From Dipodascopsis uninucleata var. uninucleata (lineage: Eukaryota > Ascomycota > Lipomycetes > Lipomycetales > Lipomycetaceae), in assembly GCA_030568195.1 (NCBI GenBank), contig JAJLTO010000003.1, forward strand, positions 208,501 to 272,500: DNA of 64,000 nucleotides, read 5' to 3'. This document shows positions 31,500 to 44,276 of this stretch, piece after piece. Positions within the stretch are counted from its first letter, which is position 1; every line of letters begins with the position of its first letter. The position numbers were made by a program, and so were the translations under genes. The notes below the pieces were generated by a model that saw only the letters and a list, made by a program, of their open reading frames with translations, had not been told where the DNA came from and made no database searches.

Positions 31500-32374
31500 T
31501 TCTTTAATATTTTCAATAAAGTGCTCCTCCCTTCCCACCAGTCAGTGACTTCAAAATAACTATGGAACGTGCTTTGCGTTTTCCAGATTCAGTCGTGCTT
31601 CGACAATTGATGTAAGTCAGAATACTCCAAAAATTCTCCGTTTTAAATAACATTTACTTACACGGTTATTTGATCCACCTTTCACCCGCCTTTGATCCGC
31701 CCTTGATCCAACTTCAGTTCTCTGTGTGTGAGCGAGTTTCGTTACTGGTTTAAGGATAATATAAAAGAGGTAGTTGATGACAGAGAAATGCGTAGCAATT
31801 GTAGTACGTTTGTGGGCGCTAACCCTCTGTTACTATGGAAACGATAACACCCAACTTAACACAGAATAAACAAATTTCTCCAAGAAACAGGACAATGGGC
31901 AGACCTATTTTTTCCGAAAGATCACTCATTATAACGTCGATCAAGTTGTCATAATATGACAAATGGCTTTTAAAAATTTACATAGTAAGGGCACTTGAAA
32001 ACTGCTCATATACGGATACATATATCATAGAATCAACGGCAGCAATAATCTGATTTGCAATGCGAGTGTAAGTAACAGTAACAATAACTAATAAACAAAA
32101 ATGATATTTAACAATAAAAATGAATTTCCACACCAGATGATAAATAGACGGACGACTATAGTAGATAAATTAATGTAACAAACTGTCATAAATAAGCTGA
32201 TCATTAAACAAAAAGGTCAATTAGTTGGCTCCTTCTGCCTATTTCCCATTATATCCCTCAGTGCTATTGCGATAAGATGAACTAATAGAAGGTATAAAAA
32301 TACCCAAATATATAAGCATTCACAAATATACACCAAAGTATACAGAAAATATTGTTGTCGGTACCAGTATATAT
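31500..32374. other. Spacer upstream of the APQ12-like gene
   Basis: This contains the promoter of the APQ12-like gene and the 3' flank of the AVT-type transporter gene, both on the minus strand. A short possible spliced frame on the plus strand (31562-31847) is described as a finding. Imperfect GATCC repeats lie around 31670-31710. Confidence 0.5.
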
Positions 32375-34669
32375 TTACGGCGGCGACACTGATGAGCAGT
32401 ACCGGAAAAAGTCATTATCGGGTGTACTGGTAGCCCAGCTACGGATTGTACTAACAGTTGTGTAAATCATACATCCAAGACCGAATACACAGATAAAGAC
32501 ATCCATACCCTTCTGGAAATAAGTTCTAGCACAGGCACGATAGTGTAATAAAGGTGGATAAATGTAAGTCAAAGGAATACATGCAAATGATCCAATAAGA
32601 GCAACAAACTTATCAAGATCATCAGCGCCTCCCCACGCAATGAATGCCGTGATGAGGACGATGACCACTCGAAAAATGTTCTTTTGCCACTTCGCTTTGA
32701 TATCGTGCTTACCAGACTTTGGAAGCCATGCATTCTCCATGATTCTGATAGCAGGGAAAAGCTGCAGTGGCGTGCTAAGCAAAATAGCGAGTGCATAAAT
32801 GAACTGAACTGAGTTAACTAGTCTGTTATCCTGTGGCATATTCAGAATGACAACCGTCTCCACATTAGATCCATAAGCAGCATATGACATGACTCCCATA
32901 CAGATATAAACAAACGTAATGATAACCATAACGATCCCGATCGCAGAATAAAACTGACTTGGCTTTTTCATTGACTCATGGATCGGAATCACGAGACCAA
33001 TACCTTCAAAAGTGAAAATAGCGGTACCAATAAAGAGAGTCCAATCATTTCTATTGAACATAGCGACATCCTGAACGCCCCTCTCGATTAAAACGCGGCC
33101 ATCCCAAAAGTAAACATATGCCAGACCAAGCAAAATGAAAAAATCTGCTATCAGCGCTGAAAGTGACAGCTTTGAAATATTTCTAACCATTGATAGTGGA
33201 ATGAAGACAATCATCTGTAAGAAAATCAAATAACGCACAGGAATAAAAACTTTACAGTCAGTAATAGCAAGAACAAATGCCTGAATATTTTCACTGGTAA
33301 ATACTGCATAAGCCGCTGCGAATCCAATTTGAGAAAGAACAATGGAAGTTAAAATAAGAAGACGAACTTTCTTGCCATACAATATACCACCCATATCTCC
33401 AAAAGAAGCTTGTACCACCATACGAGCATCAATTAAGAGAATAAAGCAGTAATAACTTAGTAAAGCAACAAAAAAGAGAATCCCTGAAGAGAAAAGCATC
33501 CCACCATTATAGAAAGCCTTTGGCAAAAACAGCACACCAGTTCCCACAAATCCCTTCAGCAGTAATAGAATCGCTTTAGTAGAGCTGGTGTCTTGAACAA
33601 CATGGCCATGCTTTCCACCAGGAACATTTGTGACCCTTTTGACATTTAATAAACCTGCCTCTTCATCAACAGAATAGTTCTCATCGTAATCCTCAAATCT
33701 ACTACTGTTCACGGAACTTCTAGTCGTGCGACGTCTTAATAACCCATCACCTTCATACTCTTCGTCCTCCATGTCTTCATATGTATCTTCAAATTCTTCT
33801 TGATCTTCGTCCTCCTCGAGCTCTTCTCCAGCAAAATGACCATAAACACTTAAAAACTCTAAGAAATTTCGAGTTAAGAAATGCTTAGAGGTTGGAGGAG
33901 AGTTTGTAGTCAGTGGATGCTCTGTCAACGACTCTGCAGATCCACTATCACTACTTCCATAATTTCTCGGTTGTTGAGATACATTCTTATATTTTAACAG
34001 CAAATGATTACGTCTGAATCCACCTGGAACATTGATGTTGTGAATATTTAGCGTATCATCGTCGGGTTCGGGTCTCGGGAGAGCGGTGAACGATCGCGAT
34101 CGGCCACGTCGGGCACTTGATACATCTGAGTCACGTTCATGTTCTCGCTGCCAGTTATATAGTTCTCTTGTTATGTCACCACCTTGCAGCGATAACGAAA
34201 AAAAATTTGGATCTATGACGCTCGGACTCGCGACTGCGTCATTCTTTGAAGAAGTTGCGGTTGCAGTTTGATCGGAAATTTTTGGCGAACTTGGCAATGA
34301 CGAAGTCTTAGGCGATACTAAATGGCGCCCAATAGTTCGCACGAAATCTTGATCATACTCGGCTGACGATGATGTTCCCAACATAGGGCTCCCAGTTGAT
34401 CTAGCAGGAGATGTACTTTGGGCACTAGGATAGAAAATCGCCGTAGACGATGCAGGTACAGAGCCGAACTGGTGGCCAATCTGAATAGAACCTGATCGTG
34501 TATGGATTGGGCTAGTAGTTTCCTGTCCAGATAGATTAGAACTAGAAGATGTAGCAGCACTGCCGATTCTCGCAGTTGGAAAAGGACTGATACTAGTTCC
34601 CGCCCCGGCCTGATTCAATTCCTGATCACTACCACCGCTCGCCGAGCCACTGGATAACCTTCTATGCAT
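32375..34669 (-). CDS. Vacuolar amino-acid transporter, AVT3/AVT4 type
   Basis: A single exon encodes 764 residues. The protein is an amino acid/auxin permease (SLC36/SLC38-like) of the AVT3/4 group, which exports neutral amino acids from the vacuole. The first 350 residues are Ser-rich and disordered, with a strongly acidic stretch (GEELEEDEDQEEFEDTYEDM). The transport domain begins STKAILLLLKGFVGTGVLFL and PKAFYNGGMLFS, the family's first helix. Later stretches such as FTFEGIGLVIPIHESMKKP are diagnostic of AVT3. About 11 membrane helices follow, ending near IYPPLLHYRACARTYFQKG. Yeast Avt3 and Avt4 cannot be told apart here, so no symbol is given. A long gene-free region lies upstream. Confidence 0.93.
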   Translation of the reverse strand: MHRRLSSGSASGGSDQELNQAGAGTSISPFPTARIGSAATSSSSNLSGQETTSPIHTRSGSIQIGHQFGSVPASSTAIFYPSAQSTSPARSTGSPMLGTSSSAEYDQDFVRTIGRHLVSPKTSSLPSSPKISDQTATATSSKNDAVASPSVIDPNFFSLSLQGGDITRELYNWQREHERDSDVSSARRGRSRSFTALPRPEPDDDTLNIHNINVPGGFRRNHLLLKYKNVSQQPRNYGSSDSGSAESLTEHPLTTNSPPTSKHFLTRNFLEFLSVYGHFAGEELEEDEDQEEFEDTYEDMEDEEYEGDGLLRRRTTRSSVNSSRFEDYDENYSVDEEAGLLNVKRVTNVPGGKHGHVVQDTSSTKAILLLLKGFVGTGVLFLPKAFYNGGMLFSSGILFFVALLSYYCFILLIDARMVVQASFGDMGGILYGKKVRLLILTSIVLSQIGFAAAYAVFTSENIQAFVLAITDCKVFIPVRYLIFLQMIVFIPLSMVRNISKLSLSALIADFFILLGLAYVYFWDGRVLIERGVQDVAMFNRNDWTLFIGTAIFTFEGIGLVIPIHESMKKPSQFYSAIGIVMVIITFVYICMGVMSYAAYGSNVETVVILNMPQDNRLVNSVQFIYALAILLSTPLQLFPAIRIMENAWLPKSGKHDIKAKWQKNIFRVVIVLITAFIAWGGADDLDKFVALIGSFACIPLTYIYPPLLHYRACARTYFQKGMDVFICVFGLGCMIYTTVSTIRSWATSTPDNDFFRYCSSVSPP

Positions 34670-37600
34670 TCTATATGAGTCGATGTATCAACCTGTTTAA
34701 TAATAAATTAAACCTCTCAAAATTTTCTTTGTTGCCTACTAGAGAACCGAAAATAGTCTTCGTTTTCTTCCAGATATCCAAAAAAACCCTAGCAATGATA
34801 GTACTAGATGAAGTATAGTGATTAAGTCAAAAAGTAGAATTCAAGAACAAAACGAGACAATGACCCTTTTGATTCTGAATAATAGTATAGACTCGCAAAA
34901 AAAAGATTCACCGAATAGAGTAATGCAGTAATCCTATTTCTCTTTATTTTGTTAAGACAATCTTGACACAAAAAACGTGATCGTTGAGAACCAACTAGTA
35001 GATATTACTGATAGTCAGATAATGAACTCTCCTGGTGCTCTCTCAGCTTCGATAGTGAATAAAAGCAACTCAAAGAATATGCGTATAGAAATATATCTAT
35101 AAACGAGAGACGATTTAAAACTCAAGGTAGTAATATCAGAAAAATATTCCCACCTTCAGATATTTCTACAAATAAATTTTCTTATGAAGAAAATGATAAT
35201 GTATCGAGTAGGTAATAATATTAGCAACGGTGAATAATAAAAACATAAAAACCACCTGATACATGCTCTAATTCCAAACTACGTGGAAAATACGACATAA
35301 TCAATATATCCATTTGATGAATATTCCATAAATTATATTGTTGCTGTATCTATGCCATATGTCCTCATTTGTTTAGGTTTGTAGTTCTCGTAAAATAATC
35401 TAAATCCAGGTTCTGCTCGTCTTAGGAAGAATCGTCCAGCTAAGTTCGGCCATAGTGAATTGAATACGCCCTAAATAATTTTATCAAATCTATTAGACCT
35501 AGTAAACCCCAGCCCTAAGATAGCCGAACACAGATCCCCGCAAACTGCCGGTCGCAACAGATAAAGCAAAGGACAACCGGCAAGGACGTCAGTAAAGCTG
35601 ACTTTTTTTAGAGAACAAGTGCATATAGGACTGGTACTTTACAATTTTCTCTCATAGTTTAATCTATGAGAATTTTTCAATAATAGTACTTTCTGTCTAC
35701 ATTCTACCTTAACAGTAAGTGTCAAATCGAATACGTTTGATACCTAAGTGTTCTACTATGTTTACAAGTAGGTATTTGACGACAAAATGTTTGAGCAGTA
35801 ATAAATAGACATAAGCGTAGGTGATCTACAATGGTATTGTACTAGTTATGGCAAGCTTTAAATTAATTATATCAGTAATGGTGATATGCATGCTAAATAT
35901 GTGCTTGGCGTGTTACCCATATCAACTACTAGATTTAATAATAGTGTCGCTGACGTGAGATTCGGGCACGTCCAGTTGTAATGCGAAACGTCTTGTTTGT
36001 GGTACCCATACTGAAGGGCGAACTCATTAGTCAGTATGACTTTTTTGGTTGAGGAAGTTATAGTTATACGATATCCCTTCATTGTCATACATTACCACAG
36101 AGATATACGGTCAATTGACGGATCGTGAAGATCAGATGTAGAGAAGTAGTGACGTGAAGCAACGATAATCAGTATATTCTCATACGAATCAGGGCATTTA
36201 CAGTATATCAATGTAGATACATATCTGTCAAATCAATATAATGACCTATTGTACTTCATAGATAGTATGATGGAAACGAATTATGGGTTATGTTCGTGGC
36301 CAACAATAGATAGGAATAAGTCAACGTTGGCGTATGTATACTTCTGCTCCCGCATCCATCTTCCATTTCGATGCACTGCTTTGAGTTTCCTATTTTCTCG
36401 CATGAGATACACCTTAGATTCACTTTTGAACAGGGTATACTTGATCGCAAAATGTCCCGGTTGATTAAATTTGTAACATAGCGCTGGCTTCTTCTGACTA
36501 GCTTTCTTGCTTACTTGGCTTCTTCCGATGATCGCTCTGGCTTTAATCCAGAGCTCCCATGCTGTCTGTTGTGATATTATGCTGAATCAGCACCCTTTCA
36601 AAGTCGTCATGCCATGTGCATACTCGTCTCTATCCAGGCACTCGCAACCTTCTCGCCCAGACAGCTCATTAGAATTGGATACTACTCTGTCGATTTCTAT
36701 CCGCTCATTTTCATGAGTTATACCTGTCCTCTTGCCATTGGATTAAATTTCCAACAAAGCCTCTGCACGTGTCTAGTTCATCGCGCCTCTTTCCTAAAGT
36801 ATATATCATGTGTCGTCTCGAAATGATGGAAGCTCTCAGGGTTCATAACCTTCTTATTCTTTAACCGCAGCCCTTTGTTCGTTTTTGAGTGGACAAAGAC
36901 CGATTCTTCTCTTCTACAGGCTTAGACTTCATGGCATAATGGAGTTCTGGACTTAAGCCTTTACTGCTAATGGTATTGCGTGTTAGTTCTATATCAGCTT
37001 ATATTCTATATTCTTCATAGAAAACTGTCTTGCCGTTTATATCCATGGTTCTACACTCCGCGTTTTACTTCGCGATGAAAGATCGTAAAACACTTCACAG
37101 TAGTGGGTACTAGCAGAAGCCCGCGGAGCTTAATAAGCACCGACCTTGATCTTAGTGGGCACGTACCTCACCGCAAGTAAGCGTGGGTCAGACTAAGCTA
37201 GGCCATGAAAAATTTGCCGCTGTGTTCAAAGGCGCGCTTAACGGTGCGCTTTGCCGTATCACGGTCTACGTGATGTATGCCAGCATGGCCGGCAGCATCT
37301 AATATGTATTGTAGCCAAACTATTGAAATAGCTCGTAATTTGTACAAAGTTATATAGGTTTATCAGATAAGAAGCTGGACCCGATGTCGGGCGGAATATG
37401 AGATAGTCTGACGCACGTCAGATGGCAATGTTTTTAGTATAATACTGTGCATGGGTCAGTTAGATTAATGTAAGGGTATGCATAAGCTAAATATTGTCAT
37501 GACCTACTGAACGCCTTTGAATTATGCCTGTCATCCACTAAGTTGATCCATGGACACTTAAGTAAGGTATAATATATATATATATACATGCTCAGATGGA

Positions 37601-38116
37601 AGTTTGTTAAAATGGCGAGATAAGTTTGACCCGAACCACGATAAGCGTTTCTAACCAGGTGTGGAGATGGAAGAGATAAGTATAACGGTTTAAACCCTTA
37701 GCACACCAAGAGGCATACACGGAAATGCCGAGTTGTCTAGACACCTTCAAGATTCCTGTTCCATTATGAAGAAAACAAGATTACTTACATATAACAAATA
37801 TGTATAAAACCTGTTTTTGAGCATAGTAGTTAATACTGTTATGCGTAAGGCGCGAGTTAATATCATATTATATCTCATATTGATTTCTTCACTTTAATGA
37901 TATCGAGATCCAAGTTGATTTGATTTTCGCGGATATCCGACCTATCTTCTGATTTGGTTGGCTTTTTCATGTAGGTGACTCTATAGTCGATGTCAATTTT
38001 TTATTTCATGAGATCTGGTGTTGGTGATATACTAAGATCTTTTTCTAGGTATATTTATAGATAAATAACGAAGCGAAACGAAACGAAGTAGAGCAGTACG
38101 ATTCACTATCAGAAGC
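34670..38116. other. 3.4-kb gene-poor spacer
   Basis: This spacer lies between the divergent starts of the AVT-type gene and VHC1. Short frames have no family features. A TA microsatellite sits at about 37571-37586. A stretch at about 37050-37310 is richer in G and C, with small hairpins such as TCACG/CGTGA, but matches no RNA I know. The segment 36250-37000 could be very old decayed repeat sequence, with nothing diagnostic. Confidence 0.5.
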
Positions 38117-41100
38117 ATGTTTAGTCTGTGGTCACGTCTTATTAGGCGTCGCAGAGAGCATGGCAACGAGAACGATGGTAGTGATATAATCGACCAAAAT
38201 GAAAAGACCAAGCAGCCATCGGGTAAAATGGGTACTTTTTCTGGGGTATGTTTGAACGAATAATATTTTTAACAAACTTGTTTAGCGAAACCAATCTACT
38301 TACAAGTTATTCGTTGATTCTATAGGTGTTTGTACCAACAACTCTGAATGTGCTTTCAATTCTCATGTTTCTGCGTTTTGGATTCATCCTCGGCCAAGTT
38401 GGTGTCATTGGAATGATTGGTAAGGCCATATGACAAAATAAATAATATTGATAGTAATCATATATAATGTGCTTTAGTTTTTCTAATATATTTTGAATCT
38501 TATTTAGCAATACTTGTGATATCCTATATTATCGATTTGCTTACTGTATTGTCTATATCTGCTATTTCGACAAATGGCACCGTTCGAGGTGGCGGAGCAT
38601 ATTACATGATTTCAAGATCACTCGGTCCGGAATTCGGTGGAAGTATCGGTATCGTTTTCTACATTGGACAGGTACTTAATGCAGGTCTAAATGTGGTTGG
38701 TTTTGTTGAACCAATTATATCAAATTTTGGCAACGAGTATGGAATAACAGCTAGAATTTTACCAGAAGGACGCTGGTTTGAATTTGTATACGCAACAGGT
38801 TTACTGTTACTTACGACAGTTGCTTGTATGCTTGGATCTGCAGCATTCACTCGAGCAGGTTATGTCCTGTTTGTTATCCTTGTTTTAGCAACACTGTCTG
38901 TACCTCTTTCTGCATTCTTTGTCAAACCACATTACATTCCAGAGTTCGAAACAATATATTCTGGCTTGTCTTTAGCTACACTGCGGAACAATACTCTACC
39001 TCACTTTACCACAGGTGCTGCAGGTAGTGAAATTAATGGTCAAGAGAATTTTCAAGATATTTTCGGCATTTTCTTTCCGGCAACAGCTGGTATCTTCGCT
39101 GGTGCTAGTATGTCGGGTGATCTTAGGAACCCCGGAAAGAGTATTCCAAAAGGCACTTTATTGGGATTGTTAATGACATTCTGTTTTTATGCTATTGTAA
39201 TTTTGGCAATGGCGGCTTCTATTCCTCGCCAACTTCTTTACACTGATGTGCAAGTGCTTCAGACGGTCAACTTATCTAAGTATGTTATCTTGCTGGGCGA
39301 GATGTCTACTGCCCTTTTTTCCGCTATCGTTGGTATTTTGGGTGCTGCCAAAGTTCTCCAGGCTATTGCTCGAGATGATATTTTACGTCCTCTTAAAATA
39401 TTCAAGATGGGGACGAAAGTGGCTGATGAGCCTATTTACGCTGTCATCATCACGTACGTACTATGTCAGATTACACTTCTTTTGCCTATCAACACAATTG
39501 CTAGCCTTGTCACAATGGCTTTCTTAATGACATTTATTGTAACAAATGTCGCATGCTTCTTGTTGAAGGTTAGTAGTGCGCCCAATTTTCGCCCTTCGTT
39601 CCACTTTTTTAATTCGATCACTGCAGCAGCTGGTGGTGTTCTTTGCATTGCTACTATGTTCGTCGTCGATGGTATATATGCTAGTGTCGTTATTGCTGTA
39701 CTGATTGGTCTTTTCATTGTCATTCATTATGTTACTCCTCCTAAATCTTGGGGAGATGTGTCACAGACTTTAATTTACCATCAAGTCAGAAAATATCTTC
39801 TCTTATTGCGACAGGACCACGTCAAGTTCTGGCGTCCACAAGTTCTGCTATTAGTGCGGGACCCAAGAGAATCGTGGAATCTTATTCATTTTTGCAATTC
39901 ACTTAAAAAGGGGGCTCTTTATATTTTGGGGCATATTGTAGTTATGGATAACTTCCAAGAGGATATTGCTGAAATGAAGCGTATTCAGTCAGCATGGCTT
40001 AAACTTCGTGACATCAGTCGAGTCAAGGCCTTTGTTCAGATGGCTACTAATCCGAGCCTCATATGGGGAGCAAGAAATATCATTCTCCAAGCTGGGTTGG
40101 GTGGTATGAAGCCTAATATTGCTGTCCTTGGATTCTTCGATATTGAGAAGTACAGGTTAAGAATGGCTGGTGGTGAATCTTGGAGCTCTTACTATTCTAA
40201 AAAAGAAAAGAACTCTTACCCACATGGTTATGCGTCGTCTCAAATGTCCAGCGTCCCAACTAGAAACACACTGCTACAAAATTCCTTTAAAAAGCGAAGT
40301 GATATTGACAGCTTACCTACTGATTCTGTTAATTCGGGCAGTACTATGACCGTTACAGAATATGTCAACATCATCGAAGATATGCTGGCTATTCAAATGA
40401 ATGTGGCAATAGCTAGAGGATTTGAAGATCTTGAACTTCCATTTTCTTGGATTCCTAAAGAAGAACGTGGTAAAAAATTCATCGATCTCTGGCCCATTCA
40501 GATGTCTGCTTATATGGTTGAGCCTGAAATCGAGGGAAATATTCTTAGTACAAATTTTGATACTTATACTCTTATTCTTCAACTCGGTGCTATTTTGAAT
40601 ACTGTATCCGCTTGGAAGGAATTTTATAACTTACGAGTCATTGTCTTTGTTGAGTATGAGGATGACGTGGAGGAAGAGCGTGGACGATTAAAGTCTCTAT
40701 TGGACAATCTGCGTATAGAATCTGAAGTTCTAGTGTTTTGCCTCTCGGATGGTAGCGTTCCAGCTTATGAAACTATTCTTCATGGCCGTCCTGATACAAC
40801 CGGTAAGATAACTGCTCATTTAAGTAACGAGAGCTGGTGGGTTGAACTTCAGGAGGCAAGAAGCTTGCTGGAGCAAGCGGACTTAGTGGAACCTGGAAAG
40901 CCTATTCCTATGAGTTATCTTAATGGTGAAGTCGTAGTTGTTCCATCTGCTCTGGATCCTATAACGACTGCTATCTCAACTACTGTTGTAGCCGATGATT
41001 CCTTGAATGAGTCTTCGGTCAAACAATCTGCTGCTGTTGCTGTTACGTCTGCAACGGAGGTACCAAAAATTAAACGTTACCTTCGCAAGAGAAAACAAAC

Positions 41101-42106
41101 CATGACTAATCTTCAGAAGATGGGTATGTCATACAATATGCAAACTAATAGATTGGTGACAGAAGAGCAAAACTATTCTGATGGTTTCAACGATGAAAAT
41201 GTTGATGGAACTGAAGCAGATGATTACATTGATGATGCGGATGATGCAGATGATGCAGATGATGAGCTTGGATATTTGACTGAAGATACTACCGGCTACA
41301 ATTCAGGAACATCAAGCCGCAATGGAAAAAGCAGGGCCCAAGATCTGAGCCGAATTGCAACATCGTCCTCTCAAAACTCAACGTCGACACTGTTCAAGTC
41401 TGATAATAGCGGTACAGCGAATAAGTCTGGCGCAGTACCGACGGCTATAAAGAAGCAACTTGGAAATTCGGACACGTCGAGTATATTAGTTGATATTGAG
41501 AGAGATGCTGTAACCTCGTCTCCTCAAATTCAATTTCCTGTTGTTTCAACTTCCCCTCGTCCTAGATTACCCCATAGGTCTTCCTTAGCTACTTCAACCA
41601 TGTCTGGAGTATCACGTGATAAGCGTTCATTGCCAAATTTCAGTGGCCAAACAATTCCGCATTCAGAGGTTCTCGACGAAGAGGATGCGAACAACAAGAC
41701 AATTCGTTTCGCATCTTATTCTCGTTCTTCGACCTACTCTACTAATACTACTTCTAGTAACAATAATAATGGACTGTCTATGCATCCACTAGTACCTACA
41801 ATATCTCGACGCAGCACTTTATCGAAATCACTGTCAATAGTTCCAGGGCCCTTTCATGATGAAAGATATCTTTCTTTCAATGATCTTCCTGCCAGAGCTC
41901 AGCATTTAATATTAAATGATTTGATGGGCAATGTTTCTCGTGATGCGGCCGTTCTATTTGCAACTTTGCCTGCTCCAAAATCTGGTACTCATAAGTCAGA
42001 ACAAGATTCGCTATCATATCTAGAAGAACTAGATCTTTGGTGTCAGGATCTTCCGCCAACTCTTCTTGTTCACAGTCAGAGTGTTACTGTAACTATGGCA
42101 CTGTAG
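38117..42106 (+). CDS. VHC1: Vacuolar cation-chloride cotransporter (VHC1, SLC12 family)
   Basis: Three exons are inferred: 38117-38245, 38326-38419 and 38508-42106, giving 1273 residues. Yeast Vhc1 is the vacuolar K-Cl cotransporter homologue. Splicing builds the first helix, [20 protein letters not shown] and [12 protein letters not shown], then the family motif [20 protein letters not shown]. The signature [20 protein letters not shown] with [10 protein letters not shown] is intact. Twelve membrane helices span about 44-470. The cytosolic SLC12 domain includes [20 protein letters not shown]. After residue 840 the sequence is Ser-rich and disordered with a [12 protein letters not shown] run near residue 925, before a final conserved segment with [20 protein letters not shown]. 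The ending [14 protein letters not shown] is like other fungal VHC1 proteins. Confidence 0.94.
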
Positions 42107-42966
42107 TGTTTATTAGGCTAATAGTACTGAGGTCGTGTTTTGTGGTCGTTATTACTTCTATAGTATTCTCTTTATAAGTATATTGGCATAGATAGCATTC
42201 GGTATTGGTCTTCTTGATTTCATACCCTTTTTGAAATCGATAAAAAGAGATACTTGTTTTTGATGTTTTTTCTAGCGTATATAGACGATGCATTTTGTTG
42301 TTTGTTATTTCTGTATTAGCCGATCTCATGGCTATTTTTTTTGGTGCTTCTCTCTTTGAATGGTATTATTTTACAGAATTTTTTTGGAAGGAGAAAGGTT
42401 TATGAGCAGGTTTGAACATAAAAGAAGGGTATTTATATATGAATTGATACGAATACGTTTAATGAGCATTTTCATATTCTTGGTGGAGAGGTAATGTGTA
42501 GCAAATGCATTCATGACACTCGATCGAATATTTCATTAACTATAGTTATATTTTCTGAAAAGTTGATGAGTACTGCATTATTTATTTAATTTATCGAAAG
42601 ATATTATTTCATTATACAATATGATAAGATCCCGACGAATTGTAGTATATCCTGGATGAAGTCTTCGGTGATGTAGATTTATGCTCCTAAGAAAGATCCC
42701 TTGTAGCCTATTAAAGGTATATTAAGTCACGTGATAACGCGTCGACGCGTTGCCGGGATGTAATGTGGATATATTGAAAAAGGCTACTACATGAACTGCA
42801 GACTAGAAAAATCATTAATCAGGAAATATATCGATTTTGCTCTATTCATTTTCCACCTTGAATATAGTAAGAACTATTTTGAGGTTCAGAGGATATCTGA
42901 TTGCTTTCTAATTTATTGGCTGAAAGAAATAGGAAACGATAAACTTTTAGATCAATCGATCAAAAA
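42107..42966. other. VHC1 3' flank and RFC4 promoter
   Basis: This 860-bp spacer carries T-rich 3' flank of VHC1 and, from about 42700, the RFC4 promoter. The promoter has an E-box CACGTG (42728-42733) directly followed by two MluI cell-cycle boxes, listed separately. Confidence 0.6.
42737..42750. promoter_or_regulatory. Paired MluI cell-cycle boxes (2 x ACGCGT) upstream of RFC4
   Basis: Two perfect ACGCGT sites (42737-42742 and 42745-42750), separated by 2 bp, lie 217 bp upstream of the RFC4 start codon. In yeasts this site is bound by MBF/DSC1 and drives G1/S expression of DNA replication genes. A CACGTG is just upstream. Function here is inferred from the site and the gene it precedes. 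Confidence 0.65.
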
Positions 42967-44220
42967 ATGACGAGTGAAAAGGCAGAGTCGTCTATAGCGG
43001 TCCGGTCGAACACTGCAGCTTTGGATAAAGGAAGACAGGCATCCATTGCTGCAGACCTTCCTTGGTATGTGGATTAGCCTTACTCATTCTTGCGTTGGCC
43101 AGATGCAACCTACACTATCTGTATCTAACAGTTATATACAGGGTCGAAAAATATAGGCCAGTGTTTTTGGATGATATTGTTGGAAACACAGATACAGTTG
43201 AACGACTTAAAATTATTGCAAGAGATGGCAATATGCCACATCTAATTATTTCAGTGAGTTATTTGTTACTATTTTTTGGCTAGAAATGGAATTGTCATGT
43301 TACTGATGCATTGCTTGCTCCAGGGAGCACCAGGCATTGGAAAAACCACATCTATCCTATGTTTAGCAAGAGCCTTACTAGGTGATAATTATAAAGAAGG
43401 CGTACTCGAATTGAATGCATCAGATGAGCGTGGTGTGGATGTAGTTCGAAGCAGAATAAAATCTTTCGCTCAGAAACAAGTCAATCTTCCTCCTGGAAGA
43501 CAAAAGATTGTGATTCTAGATGAAGCAGACAGTATGACAGCTCAGGCTCAGCAAGCGCTGCGACGAACGATGGAGATCCACGCAGCCACTACACGTTTTG
43601 CATTTGCTTGTAATCAGTCCAACAAAATTATAGAGCCGCTACAATCACGATGTGCAATCTTGCGATATTCTAGATTAACAGACTTCCAGGTCACTAAGAG
43701 ACTTATGGAAATAATAAAGGCTGAAGATGTGAAGTATAACGACGAGGGTATTGCTGCACTTGTGTTTTCATCGGAAGGAGACATGCGTCAAGCAGTTAAC
43801 AATTTACAGAGTACAGTAGCTGGATTTGGATTTGTTAATTCCGAAAATGTGTACAAGATAGTAGATCAACCTCATCCTGCTCAGGTACAGAGCATGATAG
43901 AGCACTGTCGTAAAGGAGAGATCGAACCAGCTCTAGACATTCTAAGAGTAGAACTCTGGGATAAAGGATACAGTGCAGTAGATATAATCTCCACTATGTT
44001 TAGAGTAACAAAGAGTATGGACTCTTTGAATGAGTTTACCAAGATGGAATACATCCGGGTATGCATCACTATACGATTTAGAAATGCTCTATATTATGCT
44101 AACAAAGCTATATTCTAGGAGATTGGGTTTACTCATATGAGGATCCTTGATGGAGTTGGTACTCTTTTACAGCTATCTAGATGTATTTCTCTATTATGTC
44201 GTCCTAACATCACGCGTTGA
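42967..44220 (+). CDS. RFC4: Replication factor C small subunit, Rfc4 type (human RFC2)
   Basis: Four exons are inferred: 42967-43064, 43142-43253, 43324-44058 and 44119-44220, giving 348 residues. RFC loads the PCNA clamp on DNA at primer ends. Splicing creates [17 protein letters not shown] (RFC box II) and the Walker [21 protein letters not shown]. Walker B is [20 protein letters not shown], and the arginine-finger SRC motif is in [13 protein letters not shown]. The sensor-2 region has [13 protein letters not shown]. The last exon, [19 protein letters not shown], completes the C-terminal helices of the Rfc4 class. Intron 3 acceptor was chosen to give this ending; read-through would give an unrelated tail. 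It is tail-to-tail with RCE1 with 56 bp between stops. Confidence 0.95.
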
Positions 44221-44276
44221 TAGGGGTACAGTCCTATGGGTTCGTGCATTGTATGTAGGTATCATAATGAATCATT

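Noticed and set aside
32380-32410. CTGATGAG followed by GGAAA, hammerhead-like
   Set aside because: It overlaps the coding end of the AVT-type transporter gene and lacks any stem II or stem III pairing.
36249-37000. Possible transposon remnant
   Set aside because: Several short frames exist on both strands but none shows transposase, integrase or polymerase motifs, and there are no terminal repeats.
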